DNA from: Holophagales bacterium UBA2201
GTDB lineage: Bacteria; Acidobacteriota; Thermoanaerobaculia; UBA2201
Length of the DNA stretch: 52,610 bases
Direction of reading: 5' to 3'
Assembly (NCBI GenBank): GCA_002327305.1
Contig: DCUZ01000070.1
Location: forward strand, 7,790-60,399
Shown piece by piece: positions 1 through 9,000 of the stretch (positions are counted from its first letter, which is position 1; the number at the start of each line of letters is the position of its first letter). Position numbers and translations under genes: made by a program. The notes beneath the pieces are model-generated. The model did no database searches, was not told the DNA's origin, and saw only the letters and a program-made list of their open reading frames with translations.

Positions 1-211
1 CGCCGGCGCGGACGCACTTCTGGGAGGAGGTGGCGCGGGTGTAGTCGCGTTTCTCCATCCCCAGGAAGCAGTCCTTGAACTGGTTCATCCCGGCGTTGGC
101 GAAGATGAGGGTGGGGTCGGCCGCGGGGATGAGGGAACTCGAGGCCACCCTGCGGTGGCCCTTGGATTCAAAGTACTTAAGGAAGGTCTCACGGATCGTT
201 CGGCTGTCCAT
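1..211 (-). CDS. alaS: Alanyl-tRNA synthetase, N-terminal part
   Basis: The reverse strand from the ATG at 211 encodes about 70 residues that match the opening of bacterial AlaRS: the start of the class II catalytic domain, with FLKYFESKGH, SSLIPAADPTLIF, NAGMNQFKDCFLG and RATSSQKCVRAG. The enzyme charges tRNA-Ala in the cytoplasm. The gene runs off the left edge, so the catalytic core, editing domain and C-Ala domain are not visible. There is no Shine-Dalgarno sequence before the ATG. A TAAAAT hexamer (complement 220..225) ends 8 nt upstream of it, which suggests a leaderless or nearly leaderless transcript. Confidence 0.95.
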   Translation of the reverse strand, partial: MDSRTIRETFLKYFESKGHRRVASSSLIPAADPTLIFANAGMNQFKDCFLGMEKRDYTRATSSQKCVRAG

Positions 212-279
212 AGAAGCCTATTTTAGCAGATACGGCGGGCGGGCTCATCCTTGCTTACGGCAATTTGGATTACAATATG

Positions 280-367
280 TTTCAAGTTCCAAGTTTCAAG
301 TTTCAAGTCGATGCAGTTCGCGATTTCCGCCCTTCATTTCCTGAAACATGGAACCTGAAACTTGAAA
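280..367. repeat. Inverted pair of heptamer arrays (4 + 4 units)
   Basis: Positions 280..307 hold four in-register heptamers of the type TTTCAAG. Positions 340..367 hold four heptamers of the reverse-complement type (CCTGAAA, CTTGAAA). The two arms are separated by 32 nt and could pair into a long imperfect hairpin. The second arm ends about 32 nt before the macro-domain start codon, so it would lie in that gene's leader if transcription begins upstream. Confidence 0.8.
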
Positions 368-399
368 CCGTTCCATGCATCACCGACAAGGAGAAGCCA

Positions 400-957
400 A
401 TGCCCGGAACCATCCTGAAGGAAATGCGCTTCCCCGGAGGGGGACTTTTCCAGGCCGTCATCTACGACCTGCTCGATGAACCCACCGACGGTATCGTCAA
501 CGCCGCCAACGGCGGCCTCTCCCATGGCGGCGGGGTGGCCGCGGCCATCGCCAGCGCCGCCGGGGCAGCCCTGGAGGAGGAGGGCGACCGCATCGTGGCC
601 GAACGGGGGCGTATCCCGGTCGGCGGGGCCGTCCTCACCACCGCGGGGAACCTGCCGTTCAAAGGGGTCATCCACGCCGTCGGGCCCCGGCTCGGGGACG
701 GTGATGAGGGGAGGAAACTCGAGCAGGCGCTGATCTCCGCGTTCCTCCTCGCTCATGGGAAGGGGTGGGCCTCCCTCTCCTTTCCCGCCGTTTCCTCCGG
801 CATTTTCGCCGTGCCTTTTCCCGTCTGCGCGAAGGCCTATGTCGCTGCTGTTGCCCGCTTCTTCAGGGAGCACCCCGATTCATCGCTTAAACTCATCCGC
901 CTGACGCTGTACAAGGGGCCGCTGGTGGAGGAGGTGGTCAGGGTGATGGACCAATGA
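400..957 (+). CDS. Macro-domain protein (ADP-ribose binding or hydrolysing)
   Basis: A 185-residue protein that is almost entirely one macro domain of the AF1521/YmdB type. Visible ligand-loop motifs are NAANGGLSHGGGVAAAI (about residues 35-50) and FPAVSSGIFAVP (about 128-140). Such proteins bind ADP-ribose or O-acetyl-ADP-ribose and many remove ADP-ribose from proteins or nucleic acids; which reaction applies here cannot be read from sequence. The ATG at 400 was chosen because AAGGAG lies just upstream and the domain begins soon after. The open frame extends back to 265, but that part is translated repeat. The gene stands alone between alaS and a reductase gene, with no DarT-like toxin next to it. 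Confidence 0.9.
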   Translation: MPGTILKEMRFPGGGLFQAVIYDLLDEPTDGIVNAANGGLSHGGGVAAAIASAAGAALEEEGDRIVAERGRIPVGGAVLTTAGNLPFKGVIHAVGPRLGDGDEGRKLEQALISAFLLAHGKGWASLSFPAVSSGIFAVPFPVCAKAYVAAVARFFREHPDSSLKLIRLTLYKGPLVEEVVRVMDQ

Positions 958-990
958 TGAAGTAAGAATTATGAAATCAATAAAGAGCAG

Positions 991-1102
991 GCGAGAAAGG
1001 CGAGAAATGCCAGACAAGCGAGAAAAATAAGTGCGCCGCAGCGGGGGAGCTGCCCTCTTGCCCAACTGCCTTCCTGCCTTCCCGCCTTCCCGCCTTCCCG
1101 CC
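991..1102. repeat. Nonamer array followed by octamer array
   Basis: Positions 991..1026 contain four in-register 9-mers of the type GCGAGAAAG. Positions 1071..1102 contain four 8-mers of the type TTCCCGCC. Both lie in the 225-bp gap between the macro gene and the reductase gene. No gene is visible in this gap. Confidence 0.75.
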
Positions 1103-1126
1103 TTCCCGTAGGCGTTCGCCTCCATA

Positions 1127-1155
1127 TTGCCTTGTCTCTTAATAACATGGATAAT
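1127..1155 (+). promoter_or_regulatory. Sigma-70-type promoter for the reductase gene
   Basis: TTGCCT (1127..1132), a 17-nt spacer and GATAAT (1150..1155). It sits about 27 nt before the start codon, leaving room for the GGGAG ribosome site just before the ATG at 1183. Confidence 0.5.
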
Positions 1156-1182
1156 AGAGCGAACGCCATTTAGGGAGTACTT

Positions 1183-2319
1183 ATGAAAATCACCGTGCTG
1201 GGAGCTGGAATGGTGGGGTCGGTCATCGCCGCCGATCTTGCGAAGGACAACAGATTCTCGGTCCATGTCTGGGACGCCAGCGCCGCGTCCCTCGAGGCCC
1301 TCAAGGGCAGGGTCCTGCAAACCACCAAGGCCGACCTCTCGGACCCGCGCGTGGTGGCCTCGGCCGTGGAGGACGCCGACCTCGTCGTCCAGGCCCTCCC
1401 GGGCTTCCTGGGGTTCCGCACGCTCAGGGTGCTCCTGGAGCGCGGGCGCAACACCGTGGACGTCTCCTTCATGCCCGAGGACGTCCTCTCCCTGCAGGGG
1501 CTGGCCCGCGCCCACGGCGTCACCGCGGTGGTGGACATGGGGGTGGCCCCTGGGATGAGCAACCTCCTGGTGGGGCGTGAGGCGGCCCGGATGGACAAGG
1601 CCGAGGACGCGCACATCTTCGTGGGCGGCCTCCCCGTGGAACGGACGCTCCCCTTCCAGTACAAGGCCCCCTTCTCCCCGGTGGATGTCATCGAGGAGTA
1701 TATGCGCCCCTCCCGGTTCCGCCTCAACGGCAGAACGGTGGTGATGCCCCCCCTGACCGACCGCGAGTACCTGGACTTCCCCGGCGTGGGGACCCTGGAG
1801 GCGTTCCTCACCGACGGCCTGCGCACCCTGATGCACACGATGGAGGTCCCCACCCTGGTGGAAAAGACGATGCGCTACCCCGGCTACGCGGCCCTCATCG
1901 CGGGGTTCAAGGAGAGCGGCTTCTTCGGCACCGAACCGGTGGCGGTCCATGGGACAACCGTCGTGCCGCTGGAGTTCACCTCCAAGATGCTGATCGACCA
2001 GTGGAAGCTCCACCCCGGCGAGAAGGAGTTCACCGCCATGCGCATCACGGTGACGGGGCTGGCGAACGGGCGGCGCGAGCGGGTGACCTGGGACCTGCTG
2101 GAACACACCGACGCCGCCGGCGTCTCCTCCATGGCCCGCACCACCGGCTACCCCGCCGTGGTCGCCGCCGAACTGATGGCCGCGGGGAAGATTAAAGGCC
2201 CCGGCGTCATCCCCCCCGAGATCCTTGGCCGCGACGAGACCCTCTTCAACGCCTTCATCGAGGGGATGGAGAAGCGGAACATCCATTACATTCGCAAAGT
2301 TGAGGTGGTGGAGGGGTGA
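1183..2319 (+). CDS. Saccharopine-dehydrogenase-family oxidoreductase
   Basis: A 378-residue cytoplasmic enzyme. The N-terminal Rossmann motif GAGMVGSVIAADLA (residues 6-19) binds NAD(P). It is followed by the catalytic/dimerisation region typical of saccharopine dehydrogenase NADP-binding proteins and lysine 6-dehydrogenase-like proteins, for example VVDMGVAPGMSNLLVG near residue 118. The ATG has GGGAG 7 nt upstream and the gene has its own promoter. No lysine biosynthesis or degradation genes are adjacent, so the amino-acid substrate is unknown. Saccharopine reductase, lysine dehydrogenase, or another amino- or carboxy-norspermidine-type reaction are all possible. Confidence 0.85.
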   Translation: MKITVLGAGMVGSVIAADLAKDNRFSVHVWDASAASLEALKGRVLQTTKADLSDPRVVASAVEDADLVVQALPGFLGFRTLRVLLERGRNTVDVSFMPEDVLSLQGLARAHGVTAVVDMGVAPGMSNLLVGREAARMDKAEDAHIFVGGLPVERTLPFQYKAPFSPVDVIEEYMRPSRFRLNGRTVVMPPLTDREYLDFPGVGTLEAFLTDGLRTLMHTMEVPTLVEKTMRYPGYAALIAGFKESGFFGTEPVAVHGTTVVPLEFTSKMLIDQWKLHPGEKEFTAMRITVTGLANGRRERVTWDLLEHTDAAGVSSMARTTGYPAVVAAELMAAGKIKGPGVIPPEILGRDETLFNAFIEGMEKRNIHYIRKVEVVEG

Positions 2320-2331
2320 TTAGAACAGCCG

Positions 2332-2371
2332 GGCAGCGGGGCAGGAAGGCAGGCGGGCAGGCGGGCAGTCC
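2332..2371. repeat. Octamer array, five units
   Basis: Five in-register 8-mers beginning GGCAG (GGCAGCGG, GGCAGGAA, GGCAGGCG twice, GGCAGTCC), starting 12 nt after the reductase stop codon and facing the lower-GC gene at 2509-2979. Confidence 0.7.
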
Positions 2372-2508
2372 CCCGCCCACCCGAGGGAAGGAAGAAGTAT
2401 GAATTATGAAGGATGAAAGATGGCGGGAACTGGGAAGGCAGTAGGCGAAAAGGATGAGCAGTCAGCGCTGGAGTTTGTAAATGAAAATTCGTCTATTGAA
2501 GCTTTGGT

Positions 2509-2979
2509 TTAGGTTTGCTGCGCTTTCAATCCCATCAACACCCTTTGGTCTTTCTTTCCAAGAGGTTTGGTCTTCTGTGCCTCCTCTAAAAGGTTGATGG
2601 CCTGCGCGATAAGCATAGGTCTATCATCCTCTTGTCGCGCTGCCGCGAGTTGCCTTAGTACCTGTCTGGCCAGCATGACATGCCGATCGTGTGGCGGCAG
2701 CGAATCGAGGTATTGTTGATATTCCCTGCCTATCGCTGGAGGCGAAGTTGCACCATACACCTCCAATACGCGCCGGCTGTGATTGACAACTTCCGAAATG
2801 AGTTTGTCGTCCATGTCCAGATCTGCAATCACACGATAAAGTCGCAAAGCCTTTGCAGTTTTGCCTGATGACATGAGGCTGTCAGCCTTATCCGCAATGG
2901 TGCAAACTTCCTTGCAGTACGCCACATCTCCGCATTTGCGGGCATTAACCAATCGTTGCTCTGGTGAATCCCATATCAT
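2509..2979 (-). CDS. Hypothetical helical protein
   Basis: A 156-residue protein that I do not recognise. It looks mostly alpha-helical, rich in Ala, Arg, Gln and Leu, and has no signal peptide or membrane segment. A TPR-like pattern is possible around YCKEVCTIADKADSLMSSGKTAKALRLYRVIADLD. The ATG at 2979 is used; an in-frame TTG at 2994 is an alternative and neither has a strong ribosome site. GC content is clearly lower than in the neighbouring genes, and the gene is bounded by octamer arrays at 2332..2371 and 3363..3394. Both suggest horizontal acquisition. It is the only gene on its strand here and no partner is visible. Confidence 0.6.
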   Translation of the reverse strand: MIWDSPEQRLVNARKCGDVAYCKEVCTIADKADSLMSSGKTAKALRLYRVIADLDMDDKLISEVVNHSRRVLEVYGATSPPAIGREYQQYLDSLPPHDRHVMLARQVLRQLAAARQEDDRPMLIAQAINLLEEAQKTKPLGKKDQRVLMGLKAQQT

Positions 2980-3398
2980 ATTATTTATTGCCAAACTTCT
3001 AATGAAGAAATCAATGAATGATCTTGGTTCAACATAATAGCAAGGTTATCATATCAGAAAAGTCACTGCAATATTTGCCATGCATCGTTTTTCTGGCAAA
3101 CAATCGGACCGCGCGGTGAAGCGGGCTTGTGGGGCAGCGGTCCGGCGGCGCTGCATTGGGCCAGATGGTAGGCGGCCAAGCCCTGAGCAGCGCAGTCCCG
3201 ACGTTTCGTCGGGGTGCGCATCAATATAGAATCGAAGGGCAACGACCCAGATGGCCCGAGGCTGGCGCCGCGCAAATGCAACGTGGGGCCGACTCTCCAG
3301 TCGGCCGTTTCCTTAACGCCGCAGGTCGGAGGACCTGCGCTACATTGCTCGCTCGTCCCGCTTTCCCGCCTTCCCGCCTTCCCGCCTTCCCGCGGCCG
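2980..3398. other. Gene-free gap with stacked hairpins and an octamer array
   Basis: No credible gene in about 420 bp. It contains three consecutive perfect stem-loops: CCCGACG/CGTCGGG near 3203, GGCCGACT/AGTCGGCC near 3289, and CGCAGGTC/GACCTGCG near 3320. These are followed by four in-register TTCCCGCC-type octamers at 3363..3394 abutting the YhaM-like stop codon. The stems could end transcription from both sides, but there are no T-runs. Confidence 0.55.
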
Positions 3399-4352
3399 TC
3401 AAGCCTTCGGCTTGACGTTGGTCTCGAAGATGTACCGCCCCATGATGTCGGAGTAGGCGCTCCCCTCCTCGGCGTCGGCGAGGTCCTCGTCGAACCCCTT
3501 GAGGTGGCTGTCGAGGGAGTCGAGGTGCGACAGCACCAGCGCCTCCCTCAATTTCGGCATCTTGGGCGACCCGAACTCGTACTGCCCGTGGTGCGAGATG
3601 ATCAGGTGGGTGATATTGCCCTTCAACTCCGCCGGGAAGTCCGGGATGCCGTTGACGATCCGCTCGATCTCCTGCGCCGTCATGACGATGTGCCCCACCA
3701 GGCGCCCCTCCCGCGTGTAGTCAAACGCCCCCTCGGACGAAAGTTCCCTGGTCTTGCCCCAGTCGTGGAGGATGGCGCCGGCGGCCAGGAGGTCGGCGTC
3801 CAATTGCGGGTAGAACCCCGCCACGAGGTCGCACAGTTTCATCAGCGAGTGGGTGTGCTCGATGAGGCCGCCGACGCACGAATGGTGCATCATCTTGGCG
3901 GCGGGGGCCCGAAGGAACCCCTCCTTCACCCCCGGACCGGCGAAGGCGGCCTGGAGAAGTTTCCGGAGGAAGGGGTCCTTCACGGCACCGATGCGCCGTT
4001 CGATGTCTCCCCATAGCGCGGCGGTGTCCAGCGTCGTGGCGGGGAGAAATTCGGCGGCCTCCACGGAGGCGGGGGCGACCAGCTCCGCCTTCCGGACGAC
4101 GAGTTGGGTGCGGTTGTTGTACTTCTGCACCATGGCCGAGACCTTGAGGTAGCCCCCCACCTCCAGTTTGGGGAGGATGGGCTCGTACCCGTCCCACATG
4201 AAGGCGGTGACGGTGCCGGTCTTGTCGCGCAGGGCCATGTAGAGGTAATCCCCCCCAGTCTTTTTCTGCCGGACCTCCTTCTGGGCGACAAGGAACATCC
4301 CCTCCACGGCGCCGCCGGCCTTGAGGTCTTTGACGAAGGTCTTGCCCGCCAT
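3399..4352 (-). CDS. YhaM-like 3'-5' exoribonuclease (OB-fold + HD domain)
   Basis: A 317-residue protein, close to the 314 residues of Bacillus YhaM. The N-terminal OB-fold nucleic-acid-binding domain (about residues 1-110) is followed by an HD domain with HHSCVGGLIEHT (about 150-165), LHDWGKTRE (about 194-203) and ISHHGQYEFGS (about 250-260), the expected metal ligands. The family degrades RNA and single-stranded DNA from the 3' end. It is the last gene of the mfd operon, and its ATG overlaps the previous stop as TGATG, so translation is probably coupled. A large upstream extension is open in this frame but is only a shadow of the neighbouring gene. Confidence 0.85.
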   Translation of the reverse strand: MAGKTFVKDLKAGGAVEGMFLVAQKEVRQKKTGGDYLYMALRDKTGTVTAFMWDGYEPILPKLEVGGYLKVSAMVQKYNNRTQLVVRKAELVAPASVEAAEFLPATTLDTAALWGDIERRIGAVKDPFLRKLLQAAFAGPGVKEGFLRAPAAKMMHHSCVGGLIEHTHSLMKLCDLVAGFYPQLDADLLAAGAILHDWGKTRELSSEGAFDYTREGRLVGHIVMTAQEIERIVNGIPDFPAELKGNITHLIISHHGQYEFGSPKMPKLREALVLSHLDSLDSHLKGFDEDLADAEEGSAYSDIMGRYIFETNVKPKA

Positions 4353-5323
4353 CACTCGGCCTCCGGCTTGAGGAGTTTGTCGTTGATGACGACCAGGTAG
4401 CGTCCCTTGAGCCCCTCGAGGTAGGATTCGATGTTGTCCTTGTACTGCTCCCGGAACATCCGGTCGGGCAGTTGGTCTTTCACCTCCTCGAAGGGGCGCG
4501 GGTGGGCGGGGATGATCTCGACGAGATGGAGGTAATGGAGGCCGTGTTTGACCTCCACCGCGGCCGAGGTCTCGCCGGGGTTGAGTCCCTTCAGCGCCGC
4601 CTGAAGCTCCTCCGAGAGGTCGCCGGGAGAAACGGGCCCAAGGTCGCCCCCCTTCTCCGCCGTGGGGCTTTGCGAGTACCGCTTTGCCACCTCCTCGAAC
4701 GGGGTCCCCTCCGCCAGGGACTTTTCTGCCGCGTCGCGCCGGACCTCCAGGCCGGGCCCGGAGAGAAGGACCATCTCCCGGAGGCGGAACGCCTCCGGGA
4801 CCGTGAAGTCCTCCTGAATCGTGTCGTAATACTGCCGCAGTTCCCAGTCGGTGATGTCCCGGCGGGGGAACACCTCGGCCCCCATGACCCACTCCATCAG
4901 GATCTGCCGCTCCAGCTTGGCATGGAGGACCTCCCGGGAGAGGCCGGCCTGCTCGGCCGCCTGGTAGACCGTCTCCAGGTCGGGGAACTTGTTGCGCTGG
5001 CGGATCGTCTCCAAACTCCGGTCCAGGTCCCCCTTGGTGACGGTGTGGTTGAGCTCGCGCGCCCTCTCCAGGATGAGCATCTCTTCCAGGACACTCTCCA
5101 GCACCCGGCTTTGGAAAATGGGCTCCTCGGCGGCGGGGACGGGACCGGCCAGTTCGAGACGGGCCTCGGCGAGCCGCTGCTTGAACTCCCCCAGGGTGGT
5201 CACCTGGGCGTTGACGCGCAGAAGCACGCCGTCCACCCAGTAGGACTTGGCCCCGATCAGGAGCGCGAACGCACAGGCAATTCCCCCGCATAGGCGAAGG
5301 GAAGGTTTTCGGCATAGATCCAT
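4352..5323 (-). CDS. SurA-like periplasmic peptidyl-prolyl isomerase
   Basis: A 323-residue exported foldase. The N-terminus (MDLCRKPSLRLCGGIACAFALLIG) is a signal peptide or anchor. It is followed by a SurA-N-like helical region (about 35-170) and one parvulin domain (about 174-268, from FRLREMVLL to GLHYLHLVEI, with QSPTAEKGGDLGPVSPGDL inside). The start at 5323 is supported by AAGGAG 5 nt upstream, although it makes the gene overlap the preceding foldase gene by 67 bp. Two foldase genes in tandem suggest a joint role in folding exported or outer-membrane proteins, of which this window encodes at least two. Confidence 0.85.
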   Translation of the reverse strand: MDLCRKPSLRLCGGIACAFALLIGAKSYWVDGVLLRVNAQVTTLGEFKQRLAEARLELAGPVPAAEEPIFQSRVLESVLEEMLILERARELNHTVTKGDLDRSLETIRQRNKFPDLETVYQAAEQAGLSREVLHAKLERQILMEWVMGAEVFPRRDITDWELRQYYDTIQEDFTVPEAFRLREMVLLSGPGLEVRRDAAEKSLAEGTPFEEVAKRYSQSPTAEKGGDLGPVSPGDLSEELQAALKGLNPGETSAAVEVKHGLHYLHLVEIIPAHPRPFEEVKDQLPDRMFREQYKDNIESYLEGLKGRYLVVINDKLLKPEAE

Positions 5324-6081
5324 ACATGCTCCTTCATGACGAGTTCTCGGGTCAGTTGCTCCATCCGCGTCTGACAGGCCTGCTCGGCCAGATGGGCCTG
5401 GATGAGTTGGCCCACCTGCTCCAGCGAGGCCCTCTGCGGGGGCTGGATCCTCTCCAACTTCAACAGCATATACCCTCCCGCCACGGGGAGGAGTCCCGAG
5501 ATCTGACCGGCCTTGAGGTGCTTGAGGGCCAGGGCCAGCTCCTCGGGGATGTCCTCCGGGGCCAGGGGCCCCACCAGCCCCCCCGCCTCGCGGTTGGCCG
5601 TCTCGGAGTACTCGCGCGCCACCTCGGCGAAGTCGGCCCCCCCCTTCAACGCGATCTGGACCTTGGCGGCATCCTCGGACTTGACGACGAAGATCTGGCG
5701 GAAGTGGACCATCGAAGGGGTGGAGAAATCATCCGCGTGGCGCTCGTAATAAGTACGGACGGCGTCGTCCCCGGGTTGGGGCAGAGCGGCGCACTCTTCG
5801 GCGAGCATCCGCCGGACGGCCCCGGCCGGGCTGTCCCCCTCGATCCCGCGCCGGTGGGCCTCCCGGGCCAGGAGCTTCTCCTGGATGAACGCCTCCAGCA
5901 TCCCCGAGAGGACTTCGGGGGCGTGATGGTAGGGCTCGACGCCCAGGTTCTCCTGGAGGAAGGCCTCGAATTCATTCAGGGCGATGGAGTCCCCCCCCAG
6001 GGCGGCGATGATGTCCGCCTCCACTTCCGGACCCCGGCCGCAGGCGGCCAGGAGGCACAGCAGGACGAGGGCTTTTTTCAT
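5257..6081 (-). CDS. PrsA-like parvulin foldase lipoprotein
   Basis: A 274-residue protein. MKKALVLLCLLAACG is a lipoprotein signal with the lipobox LAAC at residues 11-14, so the protein is probably anchored to a membrane facing the periplasm. Residues about 120-207 form a parvulin domain (MVHFRQIFVV to GYMLLKLERI). It starts inside the end of mfd (ATGA, 4-nt overlap) and ends 67 bp inside the SurA-like gene, so the three genes are surely one transcript. It resembles PrsA/SurA-N proteins in layout; the client proteins are unknown. Confidence 0.85.
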   Translation of the reverse strand: MKKALVLLCLLAACGRGPEVEADIIAALGGDSIALNEFEAFLQENLGVEPYHHAPEVLSGMLEAFIQEKLLAREAHRRGIEGDSPAGAVRRMLAEECAALPQPGDDAVRTYYERHADDFSTPSMVHFRQIFVVKSEDAAKVQIALKGGADFAEVAREYSETANREAGGLVGPLAPEDIPEELALALKHLKAGQISGLLPVAGGYMLLKLERIQPPQRASLEQVGQLIQAHLAEQACQTRMEQLTRELVMKEHVWIYAENLPFAYAGELPVRSRS

Positions 6082-9000
6082 AGGTCGGCCAGGAAACGGT
6101 CCAGCCAATATACCAGAATGTCCCCCTCCCTGTCCTGTTTCAGCGTCAGGGCCCCGTCCTGGGTGAAGAAGCTCCCGGGGAATTTCGCCGCGACGTCGAT
6201 CCACCGTTCCAGCGGGACGGGGGTGGAGGGGTCGATGTGCAGGACCAGCAGGCCCGGCCGGCGCGCCGCCGACCGCACCTTCAGCCGCTGGAGGTGTCTG
6301 CGCACCCGCGCCACGGCCAGGAGGAGCTCCATGGCCGGCGGCAGGGGGCCGAACTGGTCCCGAAGCGCCTCCGGCATCCCCTCCAGCGGGGCCGTGAGCA
6401 GTTGCCGGTACACTTTCAAGCGGAGGGCCTCGTCGGGGATGTACTCCGGCGGGATCTGCGCCTGGATATCGAGGTGCAATTCCACCTCCGCGGTGAGGTC
6501 GGGGAGCCCCTTCATTTCCTGCACGGTCTTTTCGAGGAGCCTGAGATAGAGGTCGTAGCCGAGGGCATCGATGTTGCCCGACTGTTCCCGCCCCAGCAGG
6601 TCGCCCGCCCCGCGGATCTCCAGGTCCTTGGCGGCGACGCGGAAGCCCGACCCCAGGGCAGTGAACTCCTCGAGGGCCCGGAGGCGCTCCATGGCTCCCT
6701 CCGTGATGGTGTCGAACGAGGGGACCGTGAGGTAGCAGAAGGCCTGCTTGTCGGAGCGCCCCACACGGCCGCGCAATTGGTAGAGCTGGGCCAGGCCGAA
6801 GGTGTGGGCGTTGTTGACGATGAGGGTGTTGGCGTGGGGGATGTCGATGCCGTTTTCGATGATGGTGGTGGTGAGGAGGAGGTCGGCCTCGCCCCGGATG
6901 AAGGTCATCATCCCCCGCTCCAGCGGCCGCTCCCCCATCTGTCCGTGGGTGACCACGATGCGCGCCTCGGGGACGAGGGCGGAGAGGTAGGCGTGGATCT
7001 CCTCGATCCGCTCCACGCGGTTGTGGACGAAGAAGATCTGTCCGCCCCGCTGGAGCTCGAACCGGATGACATCGCGCAGGAAGACCGGGTTGAAGGGGAC
7101 GATGGAGGTCTCCACCGCGAACCGCCCCAGGGGCGGGGTGAGGATGAGCGACATGTCCTTGAGGCCCAACAGGGCCATGTTGAAGGTGCGCGGAATGGGG
7201 GTGGCGGTGAGGGTGAGGGTGTCCACGGCCTTGCGGGCCTGCCGGATGCGCTCCTTCTGGGCCACCCCGAACCGCTGCTCCTCGTCGATGATGAGCAGGC
7301 CCAGGTTGGCGTAGACGATGTCCTGCGAGAGGATGCGGTGGGTGCCGATGAGGATGTCCGTTGCCCCGGCCGCGAGGCGCTCCACCACCTTCTTCTGCTC
7401 GGCCGCGGGAATGAACCGCGAAAGCCACTCCACCCGGACGGGGAACTCCGCGAGGCGCTCGATGAAGGTGCGGTGGTGCTGGAAGGCGAGGATGGTGGTG
7501 GGACAGAGAACGGCGACCTGGAACCCGTCCTGGACGGCCTTGAAGGCGGCACGGATGGCCACCTCGGTTTTCCCGAATCCCACGTCGCCGCAGACCAGGC
7601 GGTCCATGGGGACGGGGACCTCCATGTCCCCCTTCACCTCCTCCCAGGTGCGGGCCTGGTCGGGGGTGGGCTCGAAGGGGAACCCGGCGCAGAGGGCCTC
7701 CACCATCTCCGTGTCGGGGGAGAAGGCCGTCCCCTTGGCGATCTTGCGCATAGCGTAGAGGTTGAGCAGTTCCCCCACCATGCTCTTCATCGCCTTCTTC
7801 GCCCTCTTCTTCTTTTTCTGGAAGGCGTTGCTCCCGATGCGGTCCAGCGGCGGCGGCTCGCCGGAGGCGCCGCGGTACCGGGTGAGGGTGTCGAGGCGGT
7901 CCATGGGGAGGTAAACGTCGCCGTCGGCGAACTTGACCTTGACGAACTCGGCGCCCCCGATGGGGTGGAGCCCTTGGTACATCCCGATGCCGTGCTCGGC
8001 GTGGACCACCCGCTCTCCCAGTTTGAACTCGTCCAGGTCGGGGAGAATGGCCCGCGCCGAGGGGGGGCGCGGGGGCGCGGGGGGCTCGCCCACCAGTTTC
8101 CCCGAAGCGAGGAGGGCCACCTTGAGGTCTTCCAGAACGATGGACTCGGGAAGGGCGGCCTCCACCATGGCCGGGACGGGGAGCCCCTCCTCGTCGAAGA
8201 AGCGCCCCAGGACGCGGCGGTGGCTCGGATGCTTGATGTAGAGGGTGACGGCGTACCCCTCGTCGCGCAGGGCCCGCAGTTCACGGCCCAGGGTGGGAAA
8301 GTTCCCCCCCACGATCCCCAGCCCCCGCTGGCGGACGGGCCGGTCCGTCCCGGGGTCGCCCCCCAGCCTGGAGAAAACGAGGTCCGGCCGGTAGGGCTCC
8401 TCCTCCGGGGATAGGAAATACTCCGCCGCGGGCAGGTCGAGGTACCCCCCCTCGGCGGTCTCCGTCGCCTCATGTTCCAGGACGGCGTAGGCCTCGCCCC
8501 ACCGCCTTTTCACCGATTCCCAGTCGAAGGCGGCCAGGTCGAAATCTCCCCGCAGGGGCCCCCTCTCTCCGAGGAGAAGTTCAAGGGCCTGCAGGTCGCC
8601 CGCTTGACGCGCCCGCTCGGCCAGTTTCTCCCCGCCGCGCCCCCGCACCCGCCCCTCCAGCCACTCCAGCCGCTCTTGCGAGACGGCGGTGTCCCACAGC
8701 CTCAGCGGCAGGAGCAGGGCTTCCTCCACCGGCCCCGTGGAGCGCTGGGTGTAGGGGTCCACCGCCCGGAGGAAGGCCAGCCGCTCCCCCTCCCATTCCA
8801 ACCGCAGGGGGGCGTCCCGGTCGGGGGGAAAGAGATCCACGATGAACCCGCGGACGGCATATTCCCCCTTTTCCGCCACCATGGGGACGCGGGCGTATCC
8901 CCAACGGTCCAACCAGCGCGTCAGGGCATCGCGGTCCAGCGCCATCCCCGGCGCCACGGCGAAGGCCTGCGCCGGGGGGAAGGGGTGGGGCAGAACGGCG

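Noticed and set aside
265..399. Longer start for the macro-domain protein
   Set aside because: The extra residues are translated heptamer repeats and the ATG at 400 has its own AAGGAG site.
880..2286. 468-codon minus-strand frame opposite the reductase gene
   Set aside because: His/Gly/Gln-rich shadow; the plus strand encodes a clear Rossmann enzyme with promoter and ribosome site.
3129..4016. Plus-strand frame running from the hairpin region into the YhaM-like gene
   Set aside because: Mostly opposite the HD-domain gene and otherwise repeat sequence; no family resemblance.
6237..8414. 725-codon plus-strand frame opposite mfd
   Set aside because: It is a GC-rich shadow with Gly/Glu/Pro-rich low-complexity translation; mfd motifs are unambiguous on the other strand.
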